The notes under the pieces were generated by a model. The model searched no databases. It was not told the DNA's origin and worked only from the letters and a program-made list of their open reading frames with translations. A program made the position numbers and the translations under genes. Positions 1 through 12,303 of a stretch of 64,000 nucleotides of DNA are shown here, one piece after another. How positions within the stretch are numbered: the stretch's first letter is position 1; each line of letters opens with the position of its first letter. The DNA is from Anisakis pegreffii (taxonomy: Eukaryota; Nematoda; Chromadorea; Rhabditida; Anisakidae), in assembly GCA_035041965.1 (NCBI GenBank), contig JAPYMA010001528.1, positions 1 through 64,000 of the forward strand, given 5' to 3'.

Positions 1-482
1 TGATATCCTCTCAATCCCCCAAATTTGCTTGGACTGTGTTCACCAACCACGTGCTGGACTGCCTCATGAGGCTGCCTGATCATAAGCTTAGTTGCCAGGT
101 TGAGGCTTTAAGTATTTGGCATAGTTTAGGAAGTTCGTCTCAGCATAAGGCTTAGGCTTGGCATCAGTTCCATTGACTTTAGCTTCAAACTGAATTGACT
201 CAATTTTGGCTCCAATTCACTTGACTTTCAGTGAAATTCCCCTTTACTTTATCATGATTAGGTTGACTCTGCTTGAATCTAAGTTATCTTGCGTCGATTT
301 TCAATTCACTTGACTTTTAATTAGCTGAGCTCTAATATAATTGATTGTTAGTTGACACGCAGTTTCATTTATAGGCCTACTGATGAGTTTAATTTCGTTA
401 TATGCACCAGACATCAAATACCTACGCAAACCTCAGACTTAGAAATAATCTCTTTGATTTGGCCACTTTTTTGAAAGCACAG

Positions 483-1464
483 GTGTTAATCAGAAGAAAG
501 CAGGATTAGGGGCGGGTGTGTTTGCAGCTAGCAGAGATAATGGGTATACTGGCGTGTATATTACATCGAAATTTGAGTTGCAAGAAACTAGGGGTATGAA
601 GAGTATTATGGATGTAGCGGTAGGTCTGTAAAGTTCGCCTGGACCACTCATCCTGAAGAGTCGGGTTGCCATATGGGTGACTCGGAGACCTTCTCCACGT
701 AGTGTAATTTGGTAACAGTTGGACTAATGTCGTTATGATAGATTGCGTGTAGCCAATGGTCATGTTAAATTACAACTTTTCATTGCGCGTATGGGTGTTC
801 CCAACCCGTCGAGCTGCCAGCAAGAGGGGCTAGGTTTAGGTAAACGCGACAGGCGTTCCCCGCCTACCGGCAGTCTCGGCGAATCGGGGAGAAACAACCA
901 AAATATGCTGGCGACATGTACCCGAGTGTCGCTGGCATTAATTCTTCGGAACATATTACGGGCGTTCCCGGCCCGGGAAAGGCGCCGATTTGACCGGGGA
1001 TAGGGCTTGCGCGTGAGATGGCCTGAGTAGTGTGTTCGTGCATTTGCTCAGGTAACGGGGGTTCCCGGACCCACCGTGCGCACTTTCCCTTAACAGGGGG
1101 GAATTATAATTGGGTTGACCATTGGCTGCACGCATGATATCATTTCGCTTAGTTTAAATGTTACCAAATGCATTATAAGGGGAAATCTCTCGGGTGTTTG
1201 TGGTTACTCGCCGAAGCTTATCTGTTTGCTGCGTTCATAGTGCATTCGTACAACATCTCTGAATTATTATCTCTCTGTTTTCACTGCCAGTATAATTATT
1301 ATCTCTCGTTGGTGGCACTGAGATACTGAATGACCTCAAGGAATTCACACAGCTGAAAGAAACTCGTAGGTTATTGAATTTTCCGGAAAACGTGAAACAG
1401 CACCTGTACCTTCAACAAAATGATCATGTTAGAGAGCTTACATCTCAGTTTGAGGTTCAGCTAG
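483..1464 (+). CDS. Exon pair of unidentified gene, duplicated copy 1 (partial)
   Basis: Two probable exons. Exon X (483-619) follows the acceptor at 481-482 and ends before the donor GTAGGT; it reads VNQKKAGLGAGVF near its start and TSKFELQETRG further on. Exon Y (1323-1464) follows an AG at 1321-1322 and ends before GTAAAT; it reads LKEFTQLKETRRLLNFPENV, then a charged helical stretch ending FEVQLG. X starts needing one upstream base and ends in phase 0; Y starts in phase 0 and leaves one base, so the pair is phase symmetric. The 33-residue RLLNFPENV segment weakly recalls the FLFNLP segment of exocyst-type tethering subunits such as EXOC2; this is a memory-based resemblance only. The gene must start left of the window. 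Function unknown. Confidence 0.5.
640..1130. other. GC-rich intron core, duplicated at 2232-2722
   Basis: The stretch between exons X and Y is much richer in G and C than its surroundings and has CpG-rich words. The hexamer GTTCCC recurs at 797, 855, 964 and 1061, often followed by C-rich or GGCC sequence. A plus-strand reading frame is open at 743-1003 (Arg-rich, low plausibility) and is preserved in copy 2 at 2335-2595. I do not recognise it as an rRNA, tRNA or known transposon. Confidence 0.6.
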
Positions 1465-1587
1465 GTAAATTTCATTAGACTTGGTTGGGATTGGATTTTT
1501 TCAGTGTGGGAGGCACAGACGTGGACTGAATAATGTTACGTGAGAATATTGAATTATCCCTTTTCATAATATTCACTCCCTTAATAC

Positions 1588-3058
1588 TGATAACCTCTCT
1601 GTCCCTCAATTTGCTTGGACTGTGTTCACCAATCACATGCTGGACTGCTTCATGAGGCTGCCTGATCATAAGTTTATTTGCCAGGTTGAGGCTTTAATTA
1701 TGCGGCTTAGTTTAACAAGTTGTTCTCAGCATAAGACTTCGGCTTGGCATCAGTTCCATTAACTTTAGCTTGAAATTGACCTGACTCAACTTTTGCTCCA
1801 ATTCACTTGACTTTCAGTGAAATTCCCCTTTACTTTATTATGATTAGGTTGACTCTGTTTTGAATCTAAGCTATCTTGAGTCGATTTTCAATTCACTACT
1901 TGACTTTTAATTAGCTGAGCTCTAATATGATTGATTGATGGTTGACCTACTATTTCAGTTACAGGTGTACAGCAAACGGATGTTAGTTTCGCAGTATGCA
2001 CTACACTTCAACTACCTATGCAAACCTCAGACCTAGAAATAATCACTTTAATTCGGTCTTTTTTTAAAGTACAGGTGTTAATCAGAAGATAGCAGGATTA
2101 GGGGCGGGTGTGTTTGCAGCTAGCAGAGATAATGGGTATACTGGCGGGTATATTACATCGAAATTTGAGTTGCAAGAAACTAGGGGTATGAAGAGTATTA
2201 TGGATGTAGCGGTAGGTCTGTAAAGTTCGCCTGGACCACTCATCCTGAAGAGTCGGGTTGCCATGTGGGTGACTCGGAGACCTTCTCCACGTAGTGTAAT
2301 TTGGTAACAGTTGGACTAATGTCGTTATGGTAGATTGCGTGTAGCCAATGGTCATGTTAAATTGAAACTTTTCATTGCGCGTATGGGTGTTCCCAACCCG
2401 TCGAGCTACCAGCAAGAGGGGCTAGGTTTAGGTAAGCGCGACAGGCGTTCCCCGCCTACCGGCAGTCTCGGCGAATCGGGGAGAAACAACCAAAATATGC
2501 TGGCGACATGTACCCGAGTGTCGCTGGCATTAATTCTTCGGAACATATTACGGGCGTTCCCGGCCCGGGAAAGGCGCCGATTTGACCGGGGATAGGGCTT
2601 GCGCGTGAGATGGCCTGAGTAGTGTGTTCGTGCATTTGCTCAGGTAACGGGGGTTCCCGGACCCACCGTGCGCACTTTCCCTTAACAGGGGGAATTATAA
2701 TTGGGTTGACCATTGGCTGCACGCATGATATCATTTCGCTTAGTTTAAATGTTACCAAATGCATTATAAGGGGAAATCTCTCGGGTGTTTGTGGTTACTC
2801 GCCGAAGCTTATCTGTTTGCTGCGTTCATAGTGCATTCGTACAACATCTCTGAATTATTATCTCTCTGTTTTCACTGCCAGTATGATTATTATCTCTCGT
2901 TGGTGGCACTGAGATACTGAATGACCTCAAGGAATTCACACAGCTGAAAGAAACTCGTAGGTTATTGAATTTTCCGGAAAACGTGAAACAGCACCTGTAC
3001 CTTCAACAAAATGATCATGTTAGAGAGCTTACATCTCAGTTTGAGGTTCAGCTAGGTA
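1588..3058 (+). repeat. 1.59-kb segmental duplication, copy 2
   Basis: Second copy of the unit that begins at or before position 1. It ends at about 3058, after which the sequence is unrelated to what follows copy 1. The 120 bases between copies (1469-1587) presumably match the part of copy 1 lying left of the window. One G is missing from a G-run near 2690 relative to copy 1, which changes the offset from 1592 to 1591. Confidence 0.95.
2075..3055 (+). CDS. Exon pair of unidentified gene, duplicated copy 2 (partial)
   Basis: Second copy of the two exons: X at 2075-2211 and Y at 2914-3055. Splice sites and reading frames are preserved, with no stop or frameshift. Because Y of copy 1 leaves one base (G) and X of copy 2 starts with GT, the copies join in frame through a glycine codon. 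The product would contain the same roughly 93-residue block twice, or the pairs could be alternative exons. No downstream exon was recognised after 3055, so the gene's 3' end is unresolved. Near-identity of the copies means a very recent duplication, a gene conversion, or an assembly artefact. Confidence 0.5.
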
Positions 3059-4265
3059 GTTGTTGTGTTGAGCATGCATGCAAAGTTGAAATCTCTGTAA
3101 ACCGTAGCCGTTAATTCTCTTCAGGCTCAGAACTGATTTAATTAGGTCTCTCCGGTCTCAGAGTTAGGTTCCACTTATAGGTGAACCACCTGCCTCCTCA
3201 CGGTTATTCCAGCTGAGTACCGCTCTGATCCGGACGCAGTATTCAACTCCGTCCCAAAGTAGAAAGTCGGTGAGCACCTCAATTTGTCTCTCAATAACTG
3301 TTCTTTGGAGGTTGTTCAGCAGGTTCCAAAACAAAACTGGAATGATCGGCGCATGAATTAAGAAATGTTTCTAAGCTTGTCTCGAAGCTCTAGTATACAT
3401 TTGCAACCATTAGGAGAAAGTGGAATTGGAAAACTCAAACATTATCGGAAGCGGTGGAACTTTTCGCTCCGAATAGAGTGGTTTACAATACCGAACGGAC
3501 TGAATAGCTCACTGCCATTTTGGCGAAAGTACTTCAGCATGATATTTATTTCCGTATCGTTTGACGGAGTACTGCAAAACTTGGAGTACAGATTGGATCA
3601 TTCGCATGATTTGATTCAGTCCGTTTAATGATCAGATCAGCGAACTGAACTGATATAATGACTTAACATGCAACTGGTCAATTACTGTGCAACACAGTGA
3701 GTACAGTCAAATGAGCTTTATTCCGCGCTTTCACAATGATTGAAATGCACCGTGGATCAGGCTGATTGGAACAACGAGTTCAACGTCGTTCAAGTGTCTG
3801 AAATTAGTTCGTGACTTCTAATACACCGAAGTGGACTGAATTATTCACATGGTATCCAGTGGTGAACACGTGAAACCACATGTCGTAAAGTTGAGATATC
3901 AGTTGAGACACAACACGTACACACACATCCGGTGAGTCGAACGGTTCAGTTTAGTCGTTCCAGAACACCTCATCCGATTAGCGCACAGATCAATTACATC
4001 GGTAAATTGTAACTGAATTATGCACCATGAAGCAAGCATCAGGGTATTTTGTGACAATTGTATGAAGATTACAAGATTGCAGAAGCATGTGACATACTGT
4101 TCGAAATAACTCTGTATCTTTGAAGTAAGCGAAATTTCTCGGGAACAACTACATTCGTCTGATAGAAGAGTGTGCGTTCTGTCCGATGATACCAAGGAAC
4201 GGTCATGTAACATGGTAGATCAAATTTTGTGTTTGAGTCTGGACAAAATCTATCGAAAACATACA
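3059..4265. other. Interval without a supported gene
   Basis: A GC-richer stretch at about 3110-3340 looks like old repeat sequence. Open frames at 3365-3628 (plus) and 3899-4213 (minus) have no convincing splice sites or recognisable motifs. No gene is called here. Confidence 0.5.
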
Positions 4266-4269
4266 CGGC

Positions 4270-6130
4270 ATTCTATCAGCTGATCTCATCTACCTGTGTA
4301 AGGGAATTACCGTGTTGCTGAAGAATCCTCGAGGTGCAGGTAGGTTGAAACGATACTCGAGGTTCTATTGAAACGATGTTTCTCTGGTCGGCAGATGGAT
4401 CCGGTGTATACACTGTAGTGGAACAGCTGAATTGCACAACAGAACCTTAGAAATCGAGGTTTCAATCTGAAACTAAGTAGGATCTCACGACAACACATAT
4501 ACTTTTCTGGAGGTAGAGGATTTCGTGATTTCGTTTATCTGATAACAAAAAGAATTACAATGCTGATAAATAAACCTAATGATACGGGTGTTTTGTAAAC
4601 GTACGCGTGGTTCTTGAACGGTGTGTTTTCAACTGATATGCAGATCATAGCAGATTAAGTTTTGGGTCCGAATTTGAACAGAACAAAAAAGTGTGGCGCC
4701 GCCGAGCTACTTGAGATAGGTTCAGAAAATCAGCCATATCTCCTCAAGTAAGCAAAATCGCTCGACAACATATATACACTTCTAAAAGTAGAGAATCTGG
4801 GAAATCTAATGATGTGAAAAAATTGCCATGTTACTGAGCAAACCTGAGGGGACGGTTAGTTTGAAAATGGTCACTCCAATTCCTCTATAGTAATGTGCAC
4901 ATTGATCAATAGCGATGCAATGTATCGGAACGAGCGTCGCCGGGCTAATTGAGATAGGTTCAGAAAATCAGCCATATCTCCTCAAGTAAGGAAAATCGCT
5001 CGACAACACACATACTTTTCTGAAAGTAGAGAATCTGGGGAATCTAGTGATGTTAAAGAATTGCCATGTTACGGGGGAAACCGGAGAAGACCGACTGTTT
5101 GAAAATGTGATCCTCAAGTTGCGAAGCTAATGAATGAACAGTACAGACAAAGTGTATTGAAATGAGTGATGCCGAGCAACTGAAATAACGTCAGAAAATT
5201 AGGTATTCCTCAGGAAGTGAGCAAAATTGATCTACAAAGAATATATACTATTCTGAAAGCAGAGAATCTGGGGAATCTGACGGTGTGCAAAAAATAGTGT
5301 ATTACTGGGAAAACCTGAGAGTACCGTTGCATTGAAGATGGTAACCCTATAGGTTATACAATAATATATGCATTGATCTATACTTATGCAACGTATATAA
5401 ATGAGCGCAAATGCGCTTGTTGAGATAGCTTTATGAAAATATCCATATTTCCTGAAGAAACCGGAATTGCTCATTTATCTAGAGATTCCGCTGGATCGAA
5501 CGGTGCAAAGAAATTCGCCTGATACTGGGCTAACCTGAGAGTACGGTTACCTTGAAGATGGCAACCTCCACAGGACTAGTGTAATGTATATGTTTATCTG
5601 TGATCAGATGTATACGAACGGGATCAGAAGTATAAGAACGATGAGAGTACGGTAGCCTCGAATATGGGAACCCATATAGTATTGAGAAGACAGGTACATC
5701 TCATTTAATCATAATTGCTCGGCAAGATATATGATTTTCTGAAAGCAGAAATTATTAGCAATTGAATGGTGCAAAGAAATTCGTATATTACCGGGCAAAC
5801 CTGAGAGTACCGGTAGCTTGAAGATCGTAACCCCTATAGCGCCATAGTAGTATATACAATTGATCTTTAGCGATACAATGCATATGAATGCGCGCCTCTG
5901 CACTAGTTAAGATAGTTAAAAAAAGTAGCTATGTCTCCTCAAGTAAGCAGAATTGCTCAACAAAATGTGTTTTTCTGAGTCTAGAGATTCTGAGGAATCG
6001 AATGATGTAAAGAAATTAATATATCACTGGGCAAACCTGAGAAGATTGACTCTTGAAAATGATGACCACCAACCTGCCGTGTTAATAAGTGTATTGATCA
6101 ATGCATATATTAATTTGGAATCCAGTAGGT
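4270..6130 (+). repeat. Degenerate tandem array, about 240-bp unit, about seven copies
   Basis: A recognisable anchor of the form AATTGCTCGRCAACA followed by ACTTTTCTGAAAG and GAGAATCTGGG recurs near 4484, 4751, 4990, 5222, 5463, 5711 and 5949, giving a period of roughly 230-265 bp. Between anchors each unit has CCTGAGAGTACCGTTGC-like and TTGATCNATAGCGATGCAA-like words. The units at 4700-5060 are most alike. No long open frame is conserved between units. The same family appears in reverse orientation at 48460-49040, so it is dispersed as well as tandem. Confidence 0.85.
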
Positions 6131-9100
6131 GGTATGTTTTTCGGATTCACGGTGTTTTTCGGATCTACATCAGGAAATGTTGCAGTGTTCAAATGGTTGA
6201 CGTGCCAGATGCTTAGCCATAACGATCGTGTCAAATGGGCATTGCTCATTGTTTTCTCATCATGTAGAGCAAAATGCAGTTTTTTTAGTACCCTACCAAT
6301 TTGATTTGAACTTCTTGATGAACGAAAGAATGTGAATCGCATTTGGGTGCAAGAATATAACATGTTTAACGTTTGAAGGCATGTTGCATGTGAGTTTAAT
6401 TAGGAAACGACACGATCTGATGCCTATAAGATCTGATGGAATCGTTTGACTATTCATGACTTATAAGATCTGATGGAATCGTTCGACTAATTTCAGGTGT
6501 ACGAATCGCTTTGTTGTTCTTATATTCAACCATATCGTTGCCTCATCGTGAATGTTTTTTATAATCTGTTCAAAATTCACCATGTCCATTAACCAATAAG
6601 CAAAGGTTTTATAATCTTTATTCACTTGTTCATTATCACACCATACATATAAAACATATCACCCAATCAAATAAACGAATAATTAATGAAAATATTCTTC
6701 AATACGGAATTCTATCAAACAGAATCAAACAAATACACGCACACATAAAAGATACATCGTAATCTTCGCAATCATCAACTCAAATTTGAAAATCCTTCTC
6801 TAAACCGCTCGGCCAGAAATTTCCACATTAAAGTGATCTTCCCACTTGAACTCCCTCCAGAAATTAAAAGATTGAACGGAGCGTGAAACTGCATTACCTT
6901 CTTTTATGACGGAAATTTTGAAAGTGGATGTGGCCTAAATGTGGGCGTGACGCTATACCGTAATTTGTGGGCGTGGCCAATTACCGTGGTCAGGAAGGCT
7001 CGTACTACTAGCTTTGCTATTTGTGATATTATTGGTTATAACAAAGAAGCACATGCTCATAATGAGATGCTATAACTGTTGCTTGAATGAATAAATTAAT
7101 CAGTGAACATGCTCATAACAAAAAGAATAAGCGCGATTTGATCGAAAGCACGTTATCAACTTAGGCAGATGCAACTGATGGAAAAATGTTGACGAATTTT
7201 ATGACAGCATGAAATGGAAACGGTTCACTCAATCAATGAATTCATTAGGCATTCACTCTATCCAGTAAATATTTGTTGAAATTTGAATATTTTGAATGTG
7301 AAGATAGATTTTGTTTACTTGGCTTCAATATATGCAAAAACGACGACTTATGCAAAAGAATTTCGTAAACGCATACATACAAGTAAACAGACGATGTTAT
7401 AAAACAAAAACAATGTTGAAGTCAATTAGCATATTAGCATATTAGTGAAATTAGCATATTAGTGAAAGCTTAGGGTGGAAGATGAGCTGTACAGTCGGAA
7501 TCTTGATATCATTCGATCGATTTCAGTCGAATTGTGAGGTTGTTCGGTTATTGCCTGGGATTGCTGCATTAATTGGCAACTGTTTTCATTATTACTCCAA
7601 AAAATAATGCCTTTGTTCAAACGTCGTCACAATGTTTATACACCTTTACCTGAAGAGGTAAACAACTCAGTTTAGTTATTGTGACATAGCACTTCTTTGC
7701 TTGGGAAATACTTTCGCACTCTATCAGAGGGATCTATTTAAGCGGGTAAGACATATGAGAGAATATGATGATCAATTTGCTATTTTATCAGCATGTAAGA
7801 CCGATTTTACATAACTTAATGGTGAAAATAATAATGATAAAATTAATGATTTAGAAAGATTTATATGATGTGCCGGAATTATTGAAAGGATATATCGAGA
7901 AGAGATCATTAACAATATTGGGCTGGAAATGGCGAAAGAGAAGTGTCGTTATCAGTAAAAGTGGTCATTTGATAATCTACAAATATTTCAAAGATGGACA
8001 AGGAGCCGTGTGAATTTACTGTTTGATTCAATTTCATTTATTGAATTCAACGCATCAATTCAGTTCATTTAAGGCGTTGATGTCTCTTTGAGACACTGAC
8101 AAAATTCATTTGATGGAAAACAAAACAACGCATATTTTCATGAATAGTTTCATATTTCACATTCTTTCTTTTCAAGTTCCATTGTCACCGTAGATTATCA
8201 AAGAACATGTAAGGTCGGGTTGATCTAAGAATTCGAACCAAACTTCAGAAGTCCCTTAATTGGTCGAATATATCACATTGACAATGCACCACTGATCAAA
8301 GTGACGAAAAAGATGGATACAGTATACATTAAAATTACTGATATCAACAACTCAACGGTTTGATTCAACTCTGTCGATTCATCTCTACCATACCAACAGC
8401 CTATCATTCGTTATTGAACCACATTAGTGCACAACCATACCCGTTAGTCATAATAAAGCCTGTATATTTCATTGATGGTAATAAGTGCTATTCTATTTTC
8501 AGGTTGAATTACGTGTTCGAAATAATGAAGCTCCGATTTGGGCTGCAAAAGTTTTCTTGTTAGTTTATTACGTGATTTCAAGAAGATTCTAGGGTGGATA
8601 GCAATGATAAATGAATTCAGATACAATTCGCTCATAGAAATGCAATACTTTTTTAAATGACTTACTGGACTGATGTGATATGACAACTTTGCTATTATCA
8701 ATTGCTCTACTAGTTGTTATGAGATCAACAAACCAAGAAAACTGATATGAATAATAAAATATTACAGGTACAATTGCAATTTTGATCAAGATATTTTACG
8801 GTAAGTCTTGCAGGATTATTGTCTTGCGTTGCTTGAGGTAATAAATGGTTGATTTAAAGTTGGCATGATGAATTGTGTGCAAGACGGCGGAGATGGCCAT
8901 CCTGCTAATATCGCCTGCCACAGGAACGCAGAGACATTTGTTCCCATCTCCTCGGAACAGCCAAGGGTTTAGAGGGGAGGGGTGGTAGAGCACTAGTCCC
9001 TATGCCAGCTTCAGTTTATTCGTATCTGTTCCAAATAAATTTGTACGAAACATTGTAAACAATTTGCTCTTGTTCTCTTATGATTGATCGATGCAAAACC

Positions 9101-9160
9101 ATTTTAATGAAGCGATGAATTGAAATAAATGTTTCAAGAAGATTACCACTGAGAGGTGAA
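6130..9160. other. Gene-poor interval
   Basis: AT-rich sequence with small repeats: the 37-bp duplication at 6425, a GTGGGCGTG motif occurring twice near 6941-6975, and short ATTAGCATATTAGTGAA tandem copies at about 7425-7466. A GC-richer fragment at 8870-8995 may be an old repeat. No coding exon is supported. Confidence 0.5.
6425..6489 (+). repeat. 37-bp tandem duplication
   Basis: TATAAGATCTGATGGAATCG occurs at 6425 and again at 6462, and the similarity continues to about 6489 with a single T/C difference (GTTTGACT against GTTCGACT). Confidence 0.85.
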
Positions 9161-9163
9161 GAT

Positions 9164-9348
9164 ATGAATTGGCCACTGCGAGCAGATGGAGTTGTGCAAT
9201 TGGAGGCATTAAATGAGGCTGACTCGAAGATATCAAAATCGAGCGTTATTGATGAGACGAAATTTGATAATGGAATCGTCGATAAAACGATTGAAACCAC
9301 TCGAGAAACAACTGCATTGGCTGATTGCTCCTTCACCTTATCATCCTC
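9164..9348 (+). CDS. Candidate exon, unassigned
   Basis: An ATG at 9164 opens a frame beginning MNWPLRADGVVQLEALNEAD, then an acidic, Thr/Ser-rich stretch, reaching a possible donor (TCG then GTTTGT) at 9348/9349. The composition looks more protein-like than the surrounding frames, but the antisense frame 9016-9336 is also open. No motif or family is recognised. It lies upstream of the candidate gene at 10365-11833 on the same strand, but the phases do not join directly. Confidence 0.25.
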
Positions 9349-10364
9349 GGTTTGTTGCTATAATATTCTCATCCGTTCATTCCGTGATTATCGCATAAGC
9401 CTAACTCATTAAAATAGCCACAAAACCATTTGAGTAACTATCCGTAATCATCTAATTGCCATATCCAGTGTTCACTTCAACAAATACAATATAATATCCA
9501 ATAGGTTTCTTGTAACCATCCAGCTACGTGAAATTCACCTCAACTTCTCATTCGGTCCTAATAAAACAAGTTTCATGCAAGTTGATTTTTTGATGCGTAG
9601 ATCGTCATTAATTCATTTATGCATGTTTCACTAAGGTAACAATAATCTTGTCGACAATGTAGCTGTGAGAAAAAACTGCCTTCTATAATGGTTCAACTTT
9701 CCACTCATCGTGAGGAGCGGACGCACTTTATTGATCAAATTCGATCAAGCACAATCGTTTTGCAGAAACAAAACTAATGTTGAGCTGAGCGAAACCTCAA
9801 GCTTGAATCTGAGCCTAGGCACACGGTTGATAAGCCAATGCACGAGATGATTCTTTGCTTGTTTCATGAAAACTTTAGCAATTTTTATGGCTCCGAGTTC
9901 AATTGAAACAACATTCGATTTGATGGAAACTAAACAATGTTATCAGTTTTTTGTTTGATAAGAAGCAATTTTGGTGTATTACTTCAAAGGATGTGGCATA
10001 ACTGATCCTGAACTTACAGACGTCTTCGACGGACACATCGGAATGTGATTATTTGTATCATCAACAAAAAACTGATGTGAACAACAAAGTGGTTTCTTTC
10101 TATTTTCATACAATTTTCATTAAAATATCACTATATATGATTACTTAATCATTCATTTATTTATTCTGTTCATGAATGCACGTTTCATTCGCAAACCAAC
10201 CGGACCATTCTTAAATCCATTCTTAAATCCAACACTACAAAAGATCAGTTGCCATTTTCATCTAACACTTGCAGCAGTTCTGCGGATTCAATCTTATCAT
10301 TTCGTTCCTAACCGATTCCGACCCGTATACTGTCATACAATGCAATTCTTTTTAAAATCCGCAG

Positions 10365-11833
10365 TGTCTCTGTGATTCGTAGGTCAATAGTCGGAATAAA
10401 ATTCAAGGAAACATCTGATCTGATGTACAGATATCATCAACTGAAAGCAAAATTGCAATATTCGGATAATGGATACACAATAGTTGTAGTAAATGGCAGA
10501 TGGGCATCTATATGTAATGAGTTATTGAAAGTTTTGGTTGAATACCGGTATGTTATGAATAAGTAAACGAATGAAAACTAACCAAATGACTGAATTAAAT
10601 TTAAAACCTACGAGATTTAAAACCTCATTAAACCGGCATTCAGATGTGATAAGTTAGTGCTACAATAAATGATGAATGCCACAATGAAGTTTTAGGATCA
10701 AGACAGATCATTATCATCGTCACCAATGAATGCTCATTGCAATCGAACGAGTCAAGATTCTGATAAAACTCAGTCAAATACACCCGTAACTATTCACATG
10801 AGCACAACCTTAAAGACGTCTTACTCGATGACCGCTATCGGCAATAGTGACATTGTCAGCTGTGCGGTTAGTCTGCCATGTTTCTTAGTTCAATGATCTC
10901 TCATCTGAATATTTGATATTTCAGTGACAAAATTCATTTGATATTTTTGCTAATTTCACTTTATATTGATTTGATAATATTGTATTGTTATTATTAACAA
11001 TGTAATAATAATATGATACAATAAAATTAAAGGAATTGACACGTTCATTGAGTGTGAATGATATGAATGAAATTACGATAAATAGACGCAAACGATTCCG
11101 TGAACAGTTGAAACGAATGATGCAAAGTGGTTTATACACGAATAGCTATGAATTTATCAGAAAATGTAATCGTAATGATGATAATGACAATGAAGGAGTT
11201 CTGAATAAAGTATCGGTTTTTTAATTGATCATATTACATTTCTGATTAAACCTTATCTTGTACGTCCAAGCTAGGTTTCGATATTACTCTGATTTTGATC
11301 CCTTTCATAATTTGATGCCAAAACAATTCATTTGTGCTGGAAAATGCGTTTCATTCTGGTGTAGGAGGGGTGTAGGCTCAAGCGAATACTAGGCGTTTGG
11401 GTTAAGAATGAGGCTTAGTCTCACAATAAGGATTAGACTCGTGTAAAGTGTTCAAAAGACGTCCAGCTTTTAGATTATCAACACTACCTGAATCGGTTAC
11501 AATTTCAATTCGGTACAATTGAAATCGTTTTGGTGCTGAAATTGATCGCCTAATTGATGATGTTGCTTAAACGAACTGTTTGAGAGGAGAACGTCATTTG
11601 ATTGGCATGTTAAGGAAAGTCGATTGAGAATGCTGAACGGAAACATTACAATTCAGGTGTATGAACGCAAAGATATCGATGGTATATTCCAAAGATTTTC
11701 GAGCCTTCGTGAGAAGCACAAAAATGCTGACTTCAATCGAAATGCTGTTGAAGAATCGAGTGGAACATCTGGCATAGAAGGCGATTGTTTGCCAACAAAA
11801 ACAGTGTCGATCCTTCAAATGACTCATTTGTAA
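10365..11833 (+). CDS. Candidate three-exon gene (3' part), unidentified
   Basis: Three exons can be chained with compatible phases: 10365-10547 (acceptor CCGCAG, donor CGGTATGT), 11053-11209 (acceptor TTGAG, donor GTATCG) and 11657-11833 (acceptor ACAATTCAG, ending in TAA). The product contains IKFKETSDLMYRYHQLKAK, then a basic segment with NRRKRFREQLKRMMQSG, an Asp/Asn-rich linker, then KDIDGIFQRFSSLREKHKNA and an acidic tail. No signal peptide or membrane segment is seen. I do not recognise the family. The upstream start is not found; it could lie before 10365. The 11053 acceptor is weak, so the chain is a hypothesis. Confidence 0.35.
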
Positions 11834-12303
11834 TTGTTGTCACCTGAAAAGTGCCAACACTCGAACTTAAATAGGGTCGATTTAATAGGTCAGTAAATGA
11901 TTATCTGGAACTCGAGTTCACATGTAAGCTCTATCTCTAAGTTCAACCGGAAACATGAACTCAAATTTCAGTCGAGAGCTAAGCCTAACAAGCTTAAGTG
12001 CAAGCGCAAACTTAAGTTTTGACTTGTCGACACTTTTCCACCAGTAGCACTTTGTAATAAATCTTTTAATCGTTTGTGTTTGAAATTCATTGATTTCTTT
12101 GTTGCTTTATTGAATAAAAATGGTTGCTAATGAAAGTTTTATTTGCTTCACAAAAGTTGTTAAGGGTGCTTTCATGAGATGAGTGGATTGTATTTATATA
12201 GCATGCGATCATTTTGAAATTTGCAGAATCCATGCGAAAGCTAAACTTTCGCAAAGTTTGAGCCATATACACAAGTAAATATCTTACCAGCCGATTTGTT
12301 AAC

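Larger units (their letters stand above)
1..1468 (+). repeat. 1.59-kb segmental duplication, copy 1
   Basis: The first 1468 bases recur at about 1588-3058 with an offset of 1591-1592. The copy runs off the left end of the window, so the array may be longer. From about 470 to 1466 the two copies differ at only a few positions; from 1 to about 470 they differ visibly (roughly one base in seven by eye). Similarity stops just after a splice-donor-like GGTA at 1464-1468. Confidence 0.95.

Noticed and set aside
490..672. Minus-strand frames duplicated at 2082-2264
   Set aside because: Antisense to exon X, which has splice sites and matching phase in both copies.
743..1003. Arg-rich 86-codon frame in the GC-rich intron, repeated at 2335-2595
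   Set aside because: Lies between two better-supported exons; conservation reflects the near-identity of the duplication, and composition explains the Arg bias.
8868..8995. GC-rich fragment with GGTGGTAGAGCA resembling a tRNA A box
   Set aside because: No B box at any plausible spacing and no cloverleaf; at most an old SINE fragment.
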